Shown: positions 41,640-52,389 of the stretch, piece after piece
How positions within the stretch are numbered: the first letter of the stretch is position 1
How the letters are laid out: every line of letters starts with the position of its first letter
Source of the DNA: Lunularia cruciata
Taxonomy: Eukaryota > Streptophyta > Marchantiopsida > Lunulariales > Lunulariaceae
Reading direction: 5' to 3'
NCBI GenBank assembly: GCA_948567375.1
Contig: OX419756.1
Coordinates: 21,829,001 to 21,893,000 of the forward strand
Length of the DNA stretch: 64,000 bases
Notes under the pieces: generated by a model
Database searches by the model: none
The model's input: the letters and a program-made list of their open reading frames with translations, nothing else
What the model was told of the DNA's origin: nothing
Program-made: the position numbers and the translations under genes

Positions 41640-42640
41640 CATCTACTCCAAGTATATGGTATATATATGGTTGGGCAAAAGATCAAGAGACCGGGTGCTA
41701 TCGAGCCCCATTGTGAGTTGCATGTCTGCAATCTATATCATATAAAGGATGAACTAACTATAGGTCAAGTACATCTAGGATATAACCATTGTCCTTGAGG
41801 AACCACCATGAAAGGAAGAGGCATACATGCCATATGTCATCCTCTTAAATAACTATCACATACTAACATATTAGTAGCTCTACCATAAGAGCCACATAAC
41901 ATACATCATAAGCCTACACGTACAAGTGCCAAACTTGGGTGCATAATACCATCAATGTTTGGGAGGTGGCATGGTGCACAATTGTGCACATGATCCTTTC
42001 AAACAACATCATCATATCCTTCCAACACAAGGACTCTAGATGGCAAAACCTTGTGCACTTTCAAGAAAGTGCGGCCTCTAGAAACATCATGTATCATCAG
42101 CGGTGTCTGTTGTATATATACATAGTCACATGGATGAAATCGACAGATTGAAGGTCTATAACCTCCTCCTCAAATGGTAGCATATTGTAAGGTATCCCTA
42201 TGTTGAGCAATCTCCAAGTTCTCAAAGGCTATTGGTATCACTCTTTGAAAGATCTTTGCCCATTGGAACATGCACTTATCCATACATCTAGATCATCCAA
42301 GTCCAACACTACAATAGCATCCTGACAAATAGCTACAAGTAAATCTAGATCTCGTCCATAGAGTATAAAATAAGGAGAGAAGGATGCTAAGGAGGCTTTC
42401 TAGCTGAATTGATAGCCCATGGCCAATTAAGGTAACTAGAGATCCTAATCTCCCAAGTGGCCTTCTACAAACCATTCTTTTGCAATCCTTTCTTGACTAT
42501 CTGAACCACTCTCTCTGTTAAGCCATCTGCCTTAGGGTGATCTTGGGAGGTAGTATAATGATCAATCAAAGTCTTGTCACACAAGACTTGAAATTCTCCC
42601 AAGAACTTTATGCCTTGATCAGTCAAAACCATGACCATGG
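41640..42640 (-). pseudogene. Integrase C-terminus and PHD finger, copy D
   Basis: Near 42540 the frame reads TTSQDHPKADGLTERVVQIV, the integrase Glu region. Many stops follow. Near 41905-41770 the PHD finger is readable: CMLCGSYGRATNMLVCDSYL, then RGWHMACMPLPF and VVPQGQWLYPRC. The first zinc Cys, lost in copy A, is kept here. The sequence is otherwise too mutated to function. Confidence 0.7.
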
Positions 42641-42654
42641 GCCCGATGTTTCCA

Positions 42655-44240
42655 CTTGGATGCTATTTGCCCTTTTTCCTTGCATACATTACTCCTTCTA
42701 GCCTATGGAGGTGTTTTGGGACACCAAGAGACTTCCTCTAGGATTCACATGTTCTTGAGAGATGATTGGGCAGCTCTCCACAAGGAGTATACCATTAGGG
42801 CCAAGGCCGCTACTAGGCAGATTGTAGAGTCTCCATAACCCCATACCTTACTCTTAGAGTATCATCACCTCCATTGCTCCTTGATGTTAGGTCACGTAGG
42901 GGAGTATGTGTGGGCGGCCCAAGCACTCTCATCCTCCCGGCTAGTGCTCCTCCTTTGACACCTTATCAGACTTTCAGACCCTATATCCACCTACCAATAA
43001 GGCACTTCCTTTGTTCCTCCATGATTATTAGCTAGATAAGGAGTTACATCTGACAAAGTCTTGCTTGACCATGCTCTACTCCACTATCCTTTCTGCTTAG
43101 CAAGAAGGCCGTTAGGGTTAATCTTTGAGCACCTACAGGATTGCCTCTCCCTAAATGCTCAAAATTTAAGGTTTCCTCTTCTTTGCTTTTTATCAATGGA
43201 CTGCCTCTAGTCATGTGTCCCCTGGAGCAGCTTGCCTATTTGGAGCTCCTCATCTCCTTGCTCTTGCCAAGGAGACCTCAGGTTCACATTCCATTGCCAT
43301 TGGGATATATTTTTGCAATCGGTTTCCCACACTATAAGCTTATAGCTCCAATGATATTTTCTTCCTTCTTCTCCCCATCAGTTTGTTGTGGCTACTCCAT
43401 AGGGGTGCAAAACAGTTTTTCACTCATCTGGGCATCCTTGGACATTCATTCAAATTGGGTGGTGGTCCAAGTTGATGTCTCCAATGCCTTCAATACCTTC
43501 ACTCATCCAACATTGTTCCACACCCTTTGCTCAGCTACAAAACCAGATCTCCTCCTTGATCCCATTTGTATGTGCATTCTATGGGATTGAAACACCTCTA
43601 TTGTATAGCCACTATAATGCTATAGGAGATTTCTCACAGCTTACATCAGCTGAGGGCACACAATAGGGTGATCCTCTAAGGAGCCTCTTTGCCATAGCAC
43701 ATTACATAGCTTTAGGACAAGCTACAATAGGTTTTCCATTGTGTCTTTTCCCATCTATCTAAGAGACACTCGTATATTGAGCCCTTTGGAGGAGGTAACT
43801 CATGTGGTGTCTACTTTCATACTCAGCTTAGAGGCCTTGGGTTTAAAGTCCAAACTCATGAATGCAAGGTCTAGAACTCCCGCACAATCTCACTCTAACT
43901 TCCCACTAGGATTCCAATTGCTCATTGGTGGTTTATGAGTTTTGGGCTCTCCTTTGGGACAAGAAGATTTATGTAGTTCATTCATATTAGACATCTTAGT
44001 ACATGCTACATCCCATGCTCACCTTTTCCTTGGGTTGTGGAATACCCAAGTAGCCTTCTCTATTTGTACTTTGTATTACCTCCCTTGTACCTCATATTTA
44101 GTACAACTTTCCTTCCTATAGAGGCATTGTTGCCACATTTATGGATGTTTGACAATATTACATGCCATACTTTCTCCACTCTATTAGGGCCATGCATGCT
44201 CCAACATCTATTAAATGAGTTTTATAGGCAATAGTTACCT
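42655..44240 (+). pseudogene. LINE-like reverse transcriptase pseudogene
   Basis: The N-terminal stretch RIHMFLRDDWAALHKEYTIR (about 42745) matches the region before the RT palm in this family, and the palm runs to about 43940. No apurinic endonuclease domain is visible upstream. In-frame stops include CAG to TAG in TRQ-GDPL. The C-terminal half is at 51291-52300. Confidence 0.7.
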
Positions 44241-44355
44241 CTCCTCATAGTCATGGGCGGATGCAACCTCATAGGGTAGGAGGCCACAACACCAATAGCA
44301 TATATTGGCACTCGGCTCTAATGGTCCTTTGTTGAGCAAATAGGTTCTTACAGTA

Positions 44356-44668
44356 GGGCTGTCCATTCTTATTGGGACCTATGACTACAATGGATTCATG
44401 CACTTATGACTTCCATGTATATTGTCAATTGGCTCATGACTTATTGCCAGGTTTTGCATGCTTGTCACTCCTTGAGTTTATTGACTTTGTCTCCCTAGAC
44501 TCTAGGAAGCTCTAGGGGGATCTCGATGAGCATAGGGCTGCACATTCTTATTAGGACCTATAACTACAATGGATTCATGTACTTATGACTTCCATGTATA
44601 TTGTTGATTGGCTCATGACTTATTGCCAGGCTTTGCATGCTTGTCACTCCTTGAGTTTATTGACTTTG
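44356..44668 (+). repeat. 179-bp tandem duplication in the LINE-like element
   Basis: GGGCTGTCCATTCTTATTGGGACC at 44356 recurs as GGGCTGCACATTCTTATTAGGACC at 44535, and both run on to GCTTGTCACTCCTTGAGTTT. The second unit is interrupted by the chromovirus after CTTTG and finishes at 51291 with TCTCCCTAGACTCTATGAAGC. Confidence 0.85.
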
Positions 44669-45407
44669 TGTAATACCAAGAGCTAGCCATATGATCTAGA
44701 TGTGAAATTTGGTTTGGTAACATCTAGAATGATGTTATACATGATGGTCAAAATAGATAAGATAGAAGTATCACCAAAAGAGTACTTCTACTAATAGGGC
44801 AGACTACCAAAATAGACTTGAGAACTTTAGAACCAATAGCTAGACATATGATTTAAAAGTGAGAATTGGTTTGGTAACATCTGGAAGGATGTTACACATG
44901 ATGGACTAAACAGATCAGAAAGAGGTATCAACAAAAGGGGACTTCAACTAATAGATTAGGAACCAAAATATGCTTGAAATCTTTAAAGGCAATTTTGGAG
45001 GCCTAAACGGATGAATTAGGCCTCAAAAATGTGCAAAATCCTCCCAAACAAAGTAAAAGCTGGACTTCCTTCCCCACTGCTTTGTCTCATTGAGAGCTTT
45101 CCAATGGTACCTTACTCACGTGATTCTGAGATTCCTATAGGAAGATTCCCTAAAAGATTCCCTCCGGTCAAAGCTTGTTTGACCAACCAGATAGGACCTA
45201 GACCAGACATGTCATCCATCCAAGTAAGTAATCCAAGGGTGGAGCTTGGTGACATGTCACCTATCTATGTCCTTAATCATATGGTGGAGCTTCCTTGGAG
45301 GAGATACTCTTTGTCTATATAATAAAGAGAAGGTGCTCCTTTGGGGCATCAAATGTTTGAGTGTGCAATCTGTATTTTCTCTCTTCTCTTGTCCTTGGAA
45401 TATTACA
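44669..45407 (+). repeat. 5' LTR of the chromovirus
   Basis: 739 bp. TATA-like CTATATAATAAAG is near 45315, followed by the presumed transcript start region. Confidence 0.92.
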
Positions 45408-45408
45408 A

Positions 45409-45419
45409 TGGTATCAGAG
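45409..45419 (+). other. Primer-binding site of the chromovirus
   Basis: TGGTATCAGAG one base after the LTR, complementary to initiator tRNA-Met. Confidence 0.85.
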
Positions 45420-46078
45420 TGAGTGTTTTAGTCCAAGAGAGTGGATCACCCCTCTTGGAATAGCACAAACTACTGAAACTGAGTAATTGAGGTGGAGAAC
45501 ATAGAGTAATCGTTAGACTTAGGAAGGACTTTAGAGAGCGGATGGGATGGATGCATTGGGAGGACAATTTCCCACACCTAGCTTTCCATTCTCAAACCCA
45601 TTCCATATCAAAGTTATGTACATCTAGCATGAACAGATGAGGGTATCGCTAGTTTATCACTTTGGTGCAGAATACATGGACAGAGTGATGAACTCACAAA
45701 ACTCAGTGATTCTACCTGTGGTGATATATGACAGAGAGTAGGATTTGACAATCTATATTCTATTATGATAAAATGGATATGAATGTCCTAAATCCTCCCC
45801 TTTCAACACTCAAGTAGAAATCCGTTATGTAGTGAGACCAAAAGTGATATTTAGAGATTTTGTGGTTAGGAATTTTGGTGAGGAGTATTATCAACAAGTG
45901 ATAGCTTCTGAGGTCCCAATGGCAGTTCCGATAGTTTGTGCACCTTCCAGAGTGATTATATTGACTCTGTATTGAAGTAGACATTAGCAATTGAGTGTTG
46001 CACGAACCATGGATCCGCAATTGCAAGAGCTGGTGCAAGGAATTGCAAGGGATGTTGAATGAATTTTGAGAGATTAAG

Positions 46079-47096
46079 ATGACCATGGAGACATTACAAA
46101 GTCAAGTGCAGATCCTCAGGAACGATCAAGCCATGCAAGAAGAAGAGCCATCTCAAAACCCAGTACCTGCGCTTGAAGTACTAGGAGAGGCACCCGTGCC
46201 TACAAACCCTATCAACAATGAAGCCACATTGCTACTCCAGATGAAGAAGACTTGCAACATCAAGCTTTACAAGGGGCAGCGTACGATGGGAGTAATGGAA
46301 AATTGGAACTCGAGAATGAATTGATATTTCCGATTGTTCTCAACAGAAATCATAGAGCATTTTGTAGGCATGTTTGCATGTGGGTATTTGACCAATAAAG
46401 CACTCACATGGTATGATGCTTGGGAATGATCCATGCTGGTAGACAGAAGAGAGGTCACATGGACAGCAATGCAAGAAGGACTGCTGAAGAATTTCCAATC
46501 GGTGGATTCTGTGAAGACGGCTCGAACCCGACTATGGGGATTGAGACAGAAGAATAGCGTACAAGAGTATGTTGAGGCATTTTTGGATCTACAAGCTGCA
46601 ATTACCAACATGAGTCTAGAAGAGGCTCTCAATAATTTCAAACGAGGGTTGAAAGAGTGGATTTGCCAAGAAGTTATGGTGCAAAATCCTCGCACGATAT
46701 TTGAAGCCATTCCTTGTACGCAAAGAATAGAAGGAGCATTAGGGGGAGGTGAAGGAGTAGTTCCACCTCAACATTATTGGGCAGAAATGCCACACATGGG
46801 TGGACTTATATCAATGGAATTGGGCAACCTTCGATTCTGAGATTGAGGAAGACGACCGCTTCAAGGAGAGCGGGGATGAGTAGAAGAACAAAGAGATGGA
46901 GTCCCACAAGGAGAAGGGACTCAAGGAGAACAATGTCATTGTTACAATGTGGCCATATTGGGCACATATCTACCAATTGTTGCACTTGTTTCCCTAGAGG
47001 CCCTAGGCCTTTGTACATGCAATCTTTGAACAACATGGAGAGGCACATTGAAGAGGAGGAAGTGGAAATCACTTTGGAAAACAAAGATTGTCAGTA
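46079..47096 (+). pseudogene. Chromovirus gag
   Basis: Frames at 46079-46324, 46433-46840 and 46777-47097 together carry NIKLYKGQRTMGVMENWNSR, then ALTWYDAWE, VKTARTRLWGLRQKNSVQEY and FLDLQAAITNMSLEEALNNF, the standard gypsy gag core. The breaks are two TGA codons at Arg positions (about 46321 and 46427) and a frameshift near 46800. A partial zinc knuckle QCGHIGHISTNC near 46955 has lost its first Cys. Confidence 0.8.
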
Positions 47097-47192
47097 AATG
47101 TACCTCACGGCCTTACTAGCTCAATAAGGAAGCAGAGAAGTGAGGGAAGGAAGAAGAATAATGCACAAAGATCCTAAAAGGCAACCTCACAA

Positions 47193-50100
47193 TTGATTGT
47201 CGTGAATGGAATCCTAGAAGGTAATCATGTGAGAGTATTAATAGATCCGGGAGCAACAGAGAATTTCTTGTCTTGCTCTATTGCAATAAGATTGGGAATG
47301 GATCTAGAGAGAGATGGGAGTGAAGAAGTAGAGTTACCAAATGGACAAAGAGAGAGGATTGAATCATTACTTAGACGGGTAACCCTCTCTATAGGAGAAT
47401 ATCAGGAAGCAATTGAGTGGCAAGTGATACAATTAGCTCGTTATGATGCAATTTTAGGCATGCCATGGATGGAGCAGTACAACCCTATGGTGGATTGGAG
47501 GAAGAAAGTAGTGAGAACCCACCAATGGTCAATCATTGGGGTTAAAGAAAAATCACATAAGCAGAAACTGCCTCTATATGTCATAGGGACGGCAATTGTC
47601 TGTAAGACCGATAGATGTTTTATGGGTCTAATAAGAGAAGTCCAGAGTGCACAACTTGATGGACAAATTCCTAAGAAATTGAAGGATGTGGTGGATGAGT
47701 TTCAAGATGTCTTTCCCAATGTTCTACCCTCAGGGTTACCACCAAAAAGGCGAGTAGATCACAAAATTGAGACACTCCCCGAGAAGACACCTCCTTGTAA
47801 GGCCCCATATCGCCTATCACCTCATGAGTTCAAGGAGTGTAAGACTCAAATTGAGGAGATGTTGCAGAAAGGGTTCATCCAACCTAGCGTATCCCCATAT
47901 GGAGCCCCTGTCTTGTTTGTGAAGAAGAAGGATGGTACAATGCGCATCTGCATTGACTATTGGGGTCTCAATCAGCAAACAATGAAGAACAAATACCCCT
48001 TACCTCGCATGGATGACCTGTTTGATCAACTCTATGGAGCAAGATATTTCACCAAACTGGACTTGCGGAGCGGTTACAATCAAATCCAAATCGTAGAGGA
48101 GGATGTGTACAAAACTGCCTTTTGAACCAGGTATGGCCACTTTGAGTATCTTGTGATGCCTTTTGGCCTCACCAATGCACCTGCCACTTTCATGAGTCTA
48201 ATGAATGACATATTTTGTCCATACTTGGATAAGTCTGTTATTGTCTTCTTGGATGATATCTTAGTATATAGTAGCATGATGACAGAACACAAACAACATC
48301 TACGAGAGGTCCTCCAGATTCTAAGATAAAATCAATTGTACGCCAAAATCTCAAAGTGTGAGTTTGGCAAGTCTGAAGTAGACTACTTGGAGCATAGAGT
48401 AAGTGCAAAGGGCATTCAAGTATTGACAGATAAAATAGAGGTAATTCAAAAATGGAGTGCTCCAGAAGATCAGACTCAACGTAAGAGCTTCTTGGGGTTG
48501 ACGGGATTCTATCATAGATTTGTCAAGGACTTCTCTAAGGTTGCACAGCCTTTAACGGCACTACTTGGCAAGGGGAAGAAGTGGACATGGAGAACTGCAC
48601 AAGAGCTGGCCTTTCAAGAATTGAAGGCCGCCTTGCTACATGCACCAATCTTGAAGCGGTATGACCCAAAACGTCCAATCAAGTTGACTATAGATGCATC
48701 AGGCGTAGCAATAGGAGTAGTCCTACAACAAGAGTGGCATGACGGATGGCATCCAATTGCATATTTCTCTTGAAAGTTGTTATCGGCAAAGCACAACTAC
48801 CACACCATAGAACAAGAAGAGATGGCCATCGTTCTAGCAACCAATCATTGGAAGCACTACTTGGGCGAGAAGGCATTTGTAGTAGAGATAGACCACAAAC
48901 CTCTAGTCTACCTCGAGACGCAGAAGGATCTATCTCGTCACCAAATTCGGTAGGCAGAGTGGCGACAACGCTTCAACATGAGAATCACCTACGTGGAAGG
49001 TAAGAAGCAACTTGCAAATGCATTCACCCGCATGCCAATGGCAAACAACTTGGTGGTAGAGGTTAATATTAACCTTGAATTCTGGCAAGAGATTTTGGTT
49101 GCTACAAAAACTGATCCATAGATTGTAGAAGCACAATCATCCAAAGGTGTCACCAGCACCCAAGGACTCACCTTTTGGGATGGCAGATTATGGATCCCAA
49201 ATGTCCCAGAATTACGCACCACCATTCTAGCGGAATTTCATGATTTGGCCATTGCAGCTCATGTCGGAGTGGACAGGACCTTGGATGCAGTCAAGTGCCA
49301 TTACTATTGGCCCAAGATGAGCAATGACGTGATGGACTATGTGCGTAGCTTTCTACTTTGTCAACAAAACAAAGCTTCTAATCAAGCTCCTGCAGGGCTC
49401 CTTCAACCTCTCCCCACTCCTACCCAACATTGGGAACAAGTGAGTATGGATCTCGTCTTTGAATTACCCAAGACCACCTCAGGGTTTGACTCCATTGTGG
49501 TCTTTGTGGACCGGCTCAGCAAAATGATTCATGTACGCCCTACCACCAAGGAGGTGACCGCTCCACAACTAGCTCAATTATACTTAGATGCAGTCTTTGC
49601 TCACCATAGCTTGTCTAGAGTACTCATCATCGAGAGAGGTACCCAATTCACCAATTTGTTTTGGCAAACACTCTTTGTTTTCTTCAAAACCAAGTTGGCC
49701 ATGTCCACAACTTACCACCCACAAACAGATGGCCAAACAAAGTGGGCTAATCTCACGATTGAAGACATGTTATGCGGCTTCACCTTAGAAGAGCAAGAGA
49801 GGTGGGACACCCTACTTCCGTGGGTGGAATTCGCTTACAACAATTCAGTGAATGCATCCACCCAGGTCACTCTGTTCTTCCTCATGTAAGGTGAGCATCC
49901 CTTCACACCTTCTAGCTTGATGAAGATCCATCTAGTGGCTACCAAGGTCGATGCAGTCAACACATTTGTTTCTAAAATCCAACAAGGTGTGGAGAGCGCC
50001 AAGCACAGATTACAGATTATGCAAAATCGACAAAAGCAATATGCTGATGCACACCGTAGGCACATGGAGTTCAATGTTGGGGATCAAGTGTGGCTATCAA

Positions 50101-50522
50101 CAACCAACCTCACATTAGTTGGACCTCGTAAGCTCAGACCTCGTTTTATTGGACCTTTCTCGATTCTTCATTGCATTGGCGTTGTGGTCTATCACCTTGA
50201 GCTACCACCACACATGAAGATCCATCCAATGTTCCATGTCTCCCTTCTATGCAAATATGCTCCCCTATCAGGCCAGGGTCATTCCACACAAGACATTCGA
50301 CCTTGTCCGACACTCATTGATGGCATAGAGGAATATGAAGTGGAGCGGATTCTCCAAAAATGCATGTGTGGTACTCGCCATCTGCGGGTGGACTATCTAG
50401 TACAATGGAAAGGTTACCCTCTCTATGAAGCAACCTGCAAGCCCGCTGCCCATTTGGCACACGCACCCGTGTTAGTGCAAGCATTTGAGCAACAATTGCA
50501 CAACGAGGACGTTGCATCTTAA
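47193..50522 (+). pseudogene. Chromovirus protease-RT-RNase H-integrase-chromodomain polyprotein
   Basis: Protease [19 protein letters not shown] (D-P-G in place of D-S-G). RT with [34 protein letters not shown] and [13 protein letters not shown] (YVDD as FLDD). RNase H with LTIDASGVAIGVVLQQ. Integrase with HVGVDRTLDAVKCHYYWPKM, DLVFELPKT, RGTQFTNLFWQ (second Asp position read as E-R) and HPQTDGQTKWANLTIE. C-terminal YEVERILQKC and DYLVQWKGYPLYEATCKP is a chromodomain. Stops near 48123, 48330, 48771, 48950, 49120 and 49888 break it. The chromodomain would tether integration to methylated histone H3 chromatin. Confidence 0.9.
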
Positions 50523-50535
50523 AAGAAGAGAGGTC
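50523..50535 (+). other. Polypurine tract of the chromovirus
   Basis: AAGAAGAGAGGTC directly upstream of the 3' LTR start TGTAATACC. Confidence 0.75.
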
Positions 50536-51285
50536 TGTAATACCAAGAGCTAGCCATATGATCTAGATTTGAAATTCGGTTTGGTAACATCTAGAATGAT
50601 GTTATACATGATGGTCAAAATAGATAAGATAGAAGCATCACCAAAAGAGTACTTCTACTAATAGGGCAAAAACTGAAATAGACTTGAGAACTTTAGAACC
50701 AATAGCTAGACATATGATTTAAAGGTGAGAATTGGTTTGGTAACATCTAGAAGGATGTTATACATGATGAACTAAACAGATCAGAAAGGGGTATGACCAA
50801 AAGGGGACTTCTTCTAATAGAGTAGGAATTGAAATATGCCTGAAATCTTTGAAGGCAATTTCGGAGGCCTAACGAGATGAATTAGGCCTCGAAAATGTGT
50901 GAGTTCCCCATTCCCCCCCCCTCTTCCCAAGAGAGGAAAGGCTGGCCTTCCCTCCCCCCTGCTTTGTCTTGTAGAGAGCTTTCCAACGGTACCTTATGTG
51001 ATTCTGAGATTCTTATAGGAAGATTCCCTAAAAGATTCCCTCTGGTCAAAGCGTGTTTTACCAACCAGATAGGACCTAGACCAGACATTTCATCCATCCA
51101 AGTAAGTAATCCAAGGATGGAGCTTGTTGACATGTCACCTATCTATGTCCCTAATCCTATGGTGGAGCTTCCTTGGAGGAGATCCTCTTTGTCTATATAA
51201 TAAAGAGAAGGTGCTCCTTTGGGGCATCGAATGTTTGAGTGTGCAATCTATGTTTTCTCTCTTCTCTTGTCCTCGGAGTATTACA
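50536..51285 (+). repeat. 3' LTR of the chromovirus
   Basis: 750 bp, starts TGTAATACCAAGAGC and ends GGAGTATTACA. Differs from the 5' LTR by scattered substitutions and small indels, including a C-rich run near 50910. Confidence 0.92.
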
Positions 51286-51290
51286 CTTTG

Positions 51291-52350
51291 TCTCCCTAGA
51301 CTCTATGAAGCTCTAGGTGGATCTCAATGAGCATATGCACACTCACACACTTACTAGCATCCTCATTAATGCACCTCTACCCGACAAAGCTAGGATCCTC
51401 TCTTGCAAGGAGAAAGGCTCTAAAGCCTAGCTCCAAGCTTCACCCTTGATTGATGACTTCTATTTTTCTTTCAAGGAGTTTACCATAGCACTATGATTGA
51501 GGTTGGGTCTCCCATATCCAGCTCTCATAGGCCTTCCAGCCCAGTTTGCATGTGGTTCCTCATATGACATGCAAGGGATACACTTTTTGTGGTGTGAAAT
51601 AGGAGGAGAGCACACTAGTGTCCATGATGTAGTTTGTGATAAATTTGCTCAGATCTTACAAGCTACATGGGCTCATGTTCAGATTGAGCAATGGTTGGAT
51701 CTACCATGACCACCTATCCATTGGGTGCAAGCAGATATTGTTACTTTCATAGATGGTCATCACACCTTGCATGACGTGGGGCTGGCAAATCCTCTACAAG
51801 CAAAGTCATTAGCACAAGCAAGCATACTAGTGGGAGTAGCGGCAACCATTACCTCTAGGGGCAAGGAGGACCATTATGCACCCATGGCTCTCCTCTAATA
51901 CCTTTGTCTTCCTAGCAATTGAGGTTTTTGGTTGCCTACATCACCATTTTGATCATCTTCTTAGTGATGTAGCACAAGGTTCTTTGCAAAGGAAAGGAGC
52001 TTTGGCTATATCTCCAACCATACTTACATCTTATTATCAATAACACGTTTCAATCACTTTGTAATGTGCTTAGGCTTTGGTTATTCACCAACGAGTTGTT
52101 GCAATAGGCACACCTAGCACAACTAGTGTCCTCCTTCCCCACTTACCAGACATACCGTTGGAGGACCTGTACCAAAATGTTCAAGAGTAGGCTACCTTCT
52201 CCCTACCTTCTCTTGGAGATTTTTTCCAGCATGATTTTTCCCCTATGGTGAATTTGGGCTCTTTTTCAATGTGCCTTTTTCATGGCTGAGTTGGTCTTTT
52301 GTGCCTTCCACCCTTGGTTCCTTTTGCACTTGTTTGTGCCTTATATTCCT
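51291..52350 (+). pseudogene. LINE-like element, C-terminal part
   Basis: Continues the element split at 44668. The open stretch at 51497-51709 reads MRLGLPYPALIGLP, QGIHFLWCEIGGEHTSVHDV and FAQILQATWAHVQIEQ, which is the conserved Cys/His region downstream of the RT in this family. It is followed by DIVTFIDGHHTLHDVGLANP and LAQASILVGVAATIT. Stops are present. This C-terminal region may be a nuclease or nucleic-acid-binding domain, but I cannot assign it. Confidence 0.7.
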
Positions 52351-52359
52351 GTCCTCTTT

Positions 52360-52389
52360 CCTTTGGGGTACAATATTGTACCCCAAAGG
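52360..52389. repeat. Perfect 30-bp palindrome
   Basis: CCTTTGGGGTACAAT is followed immediately by its exact reverse complement, with no spacer. A second partial copy GGTACAATATT follows at 52388. Confidence 0.95.

Larger units (their letters stand above)
40959..42640 (-). mobile_element. MTase-gypsy copy D, 5'-truncated, minus strand
   Basis: In minus orientation it starts inside the integrase core (near 42640), continues through the integrase C-terminus and PHD finger (to about 41770), then B1 (41599-41502), A2 (41501-41066) and B2 (41065-40959). This second, independent right end confirms the B1-A2-B2 arrangement seen in copy A. The element end abuts copia integrase sequence at 40950. Confidence 0.8.
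42645..44668 (+). mobile_element. LINE-like reverse transcriptase element, 5' part
   Basis: RT signatures in scattered frames: SPHQFVVATP-x-GCKTVFH (about 43375), HSNWVVVQVDVSNAFNTFTH (43450), LIPFVCAFYGIETPLLYSHY (43550), SAEGTQ-stop-GDPL (43650) and LEALGLKSKLMN (43830). These match a non-LTR-type RT common in lower plants and algae (VQVDVxNAFN, ESGTRQGDPLGG, SIADDTHI). The catalytic ADD is lost (SI-stop-ET near 43760). The element is split at 44668 by a chromovirus and resumes at 51291. Confidence 0.75.
44669..51285 (+). mobile_element. Complete Ty3/gypsy chromovirus with target duplication
   Basis: 6,617 bp with LTRs TGTAATACC...ATTACA at both ends, flanked by CTTTG (44664-44668 and 51286-51290). 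It contains an iMet-type primer-binding site, gag, protease, RT, RNase H, integrase with C-terminal chromodomain, and a polypurine tract. LTRs are 739 and 750 bp with many differences, so it is older than the gypsy element at 8741-16566. Coding frames carry stops mostly explained by CGA to TGA and CAG to TAG. Confidence 0.93.
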
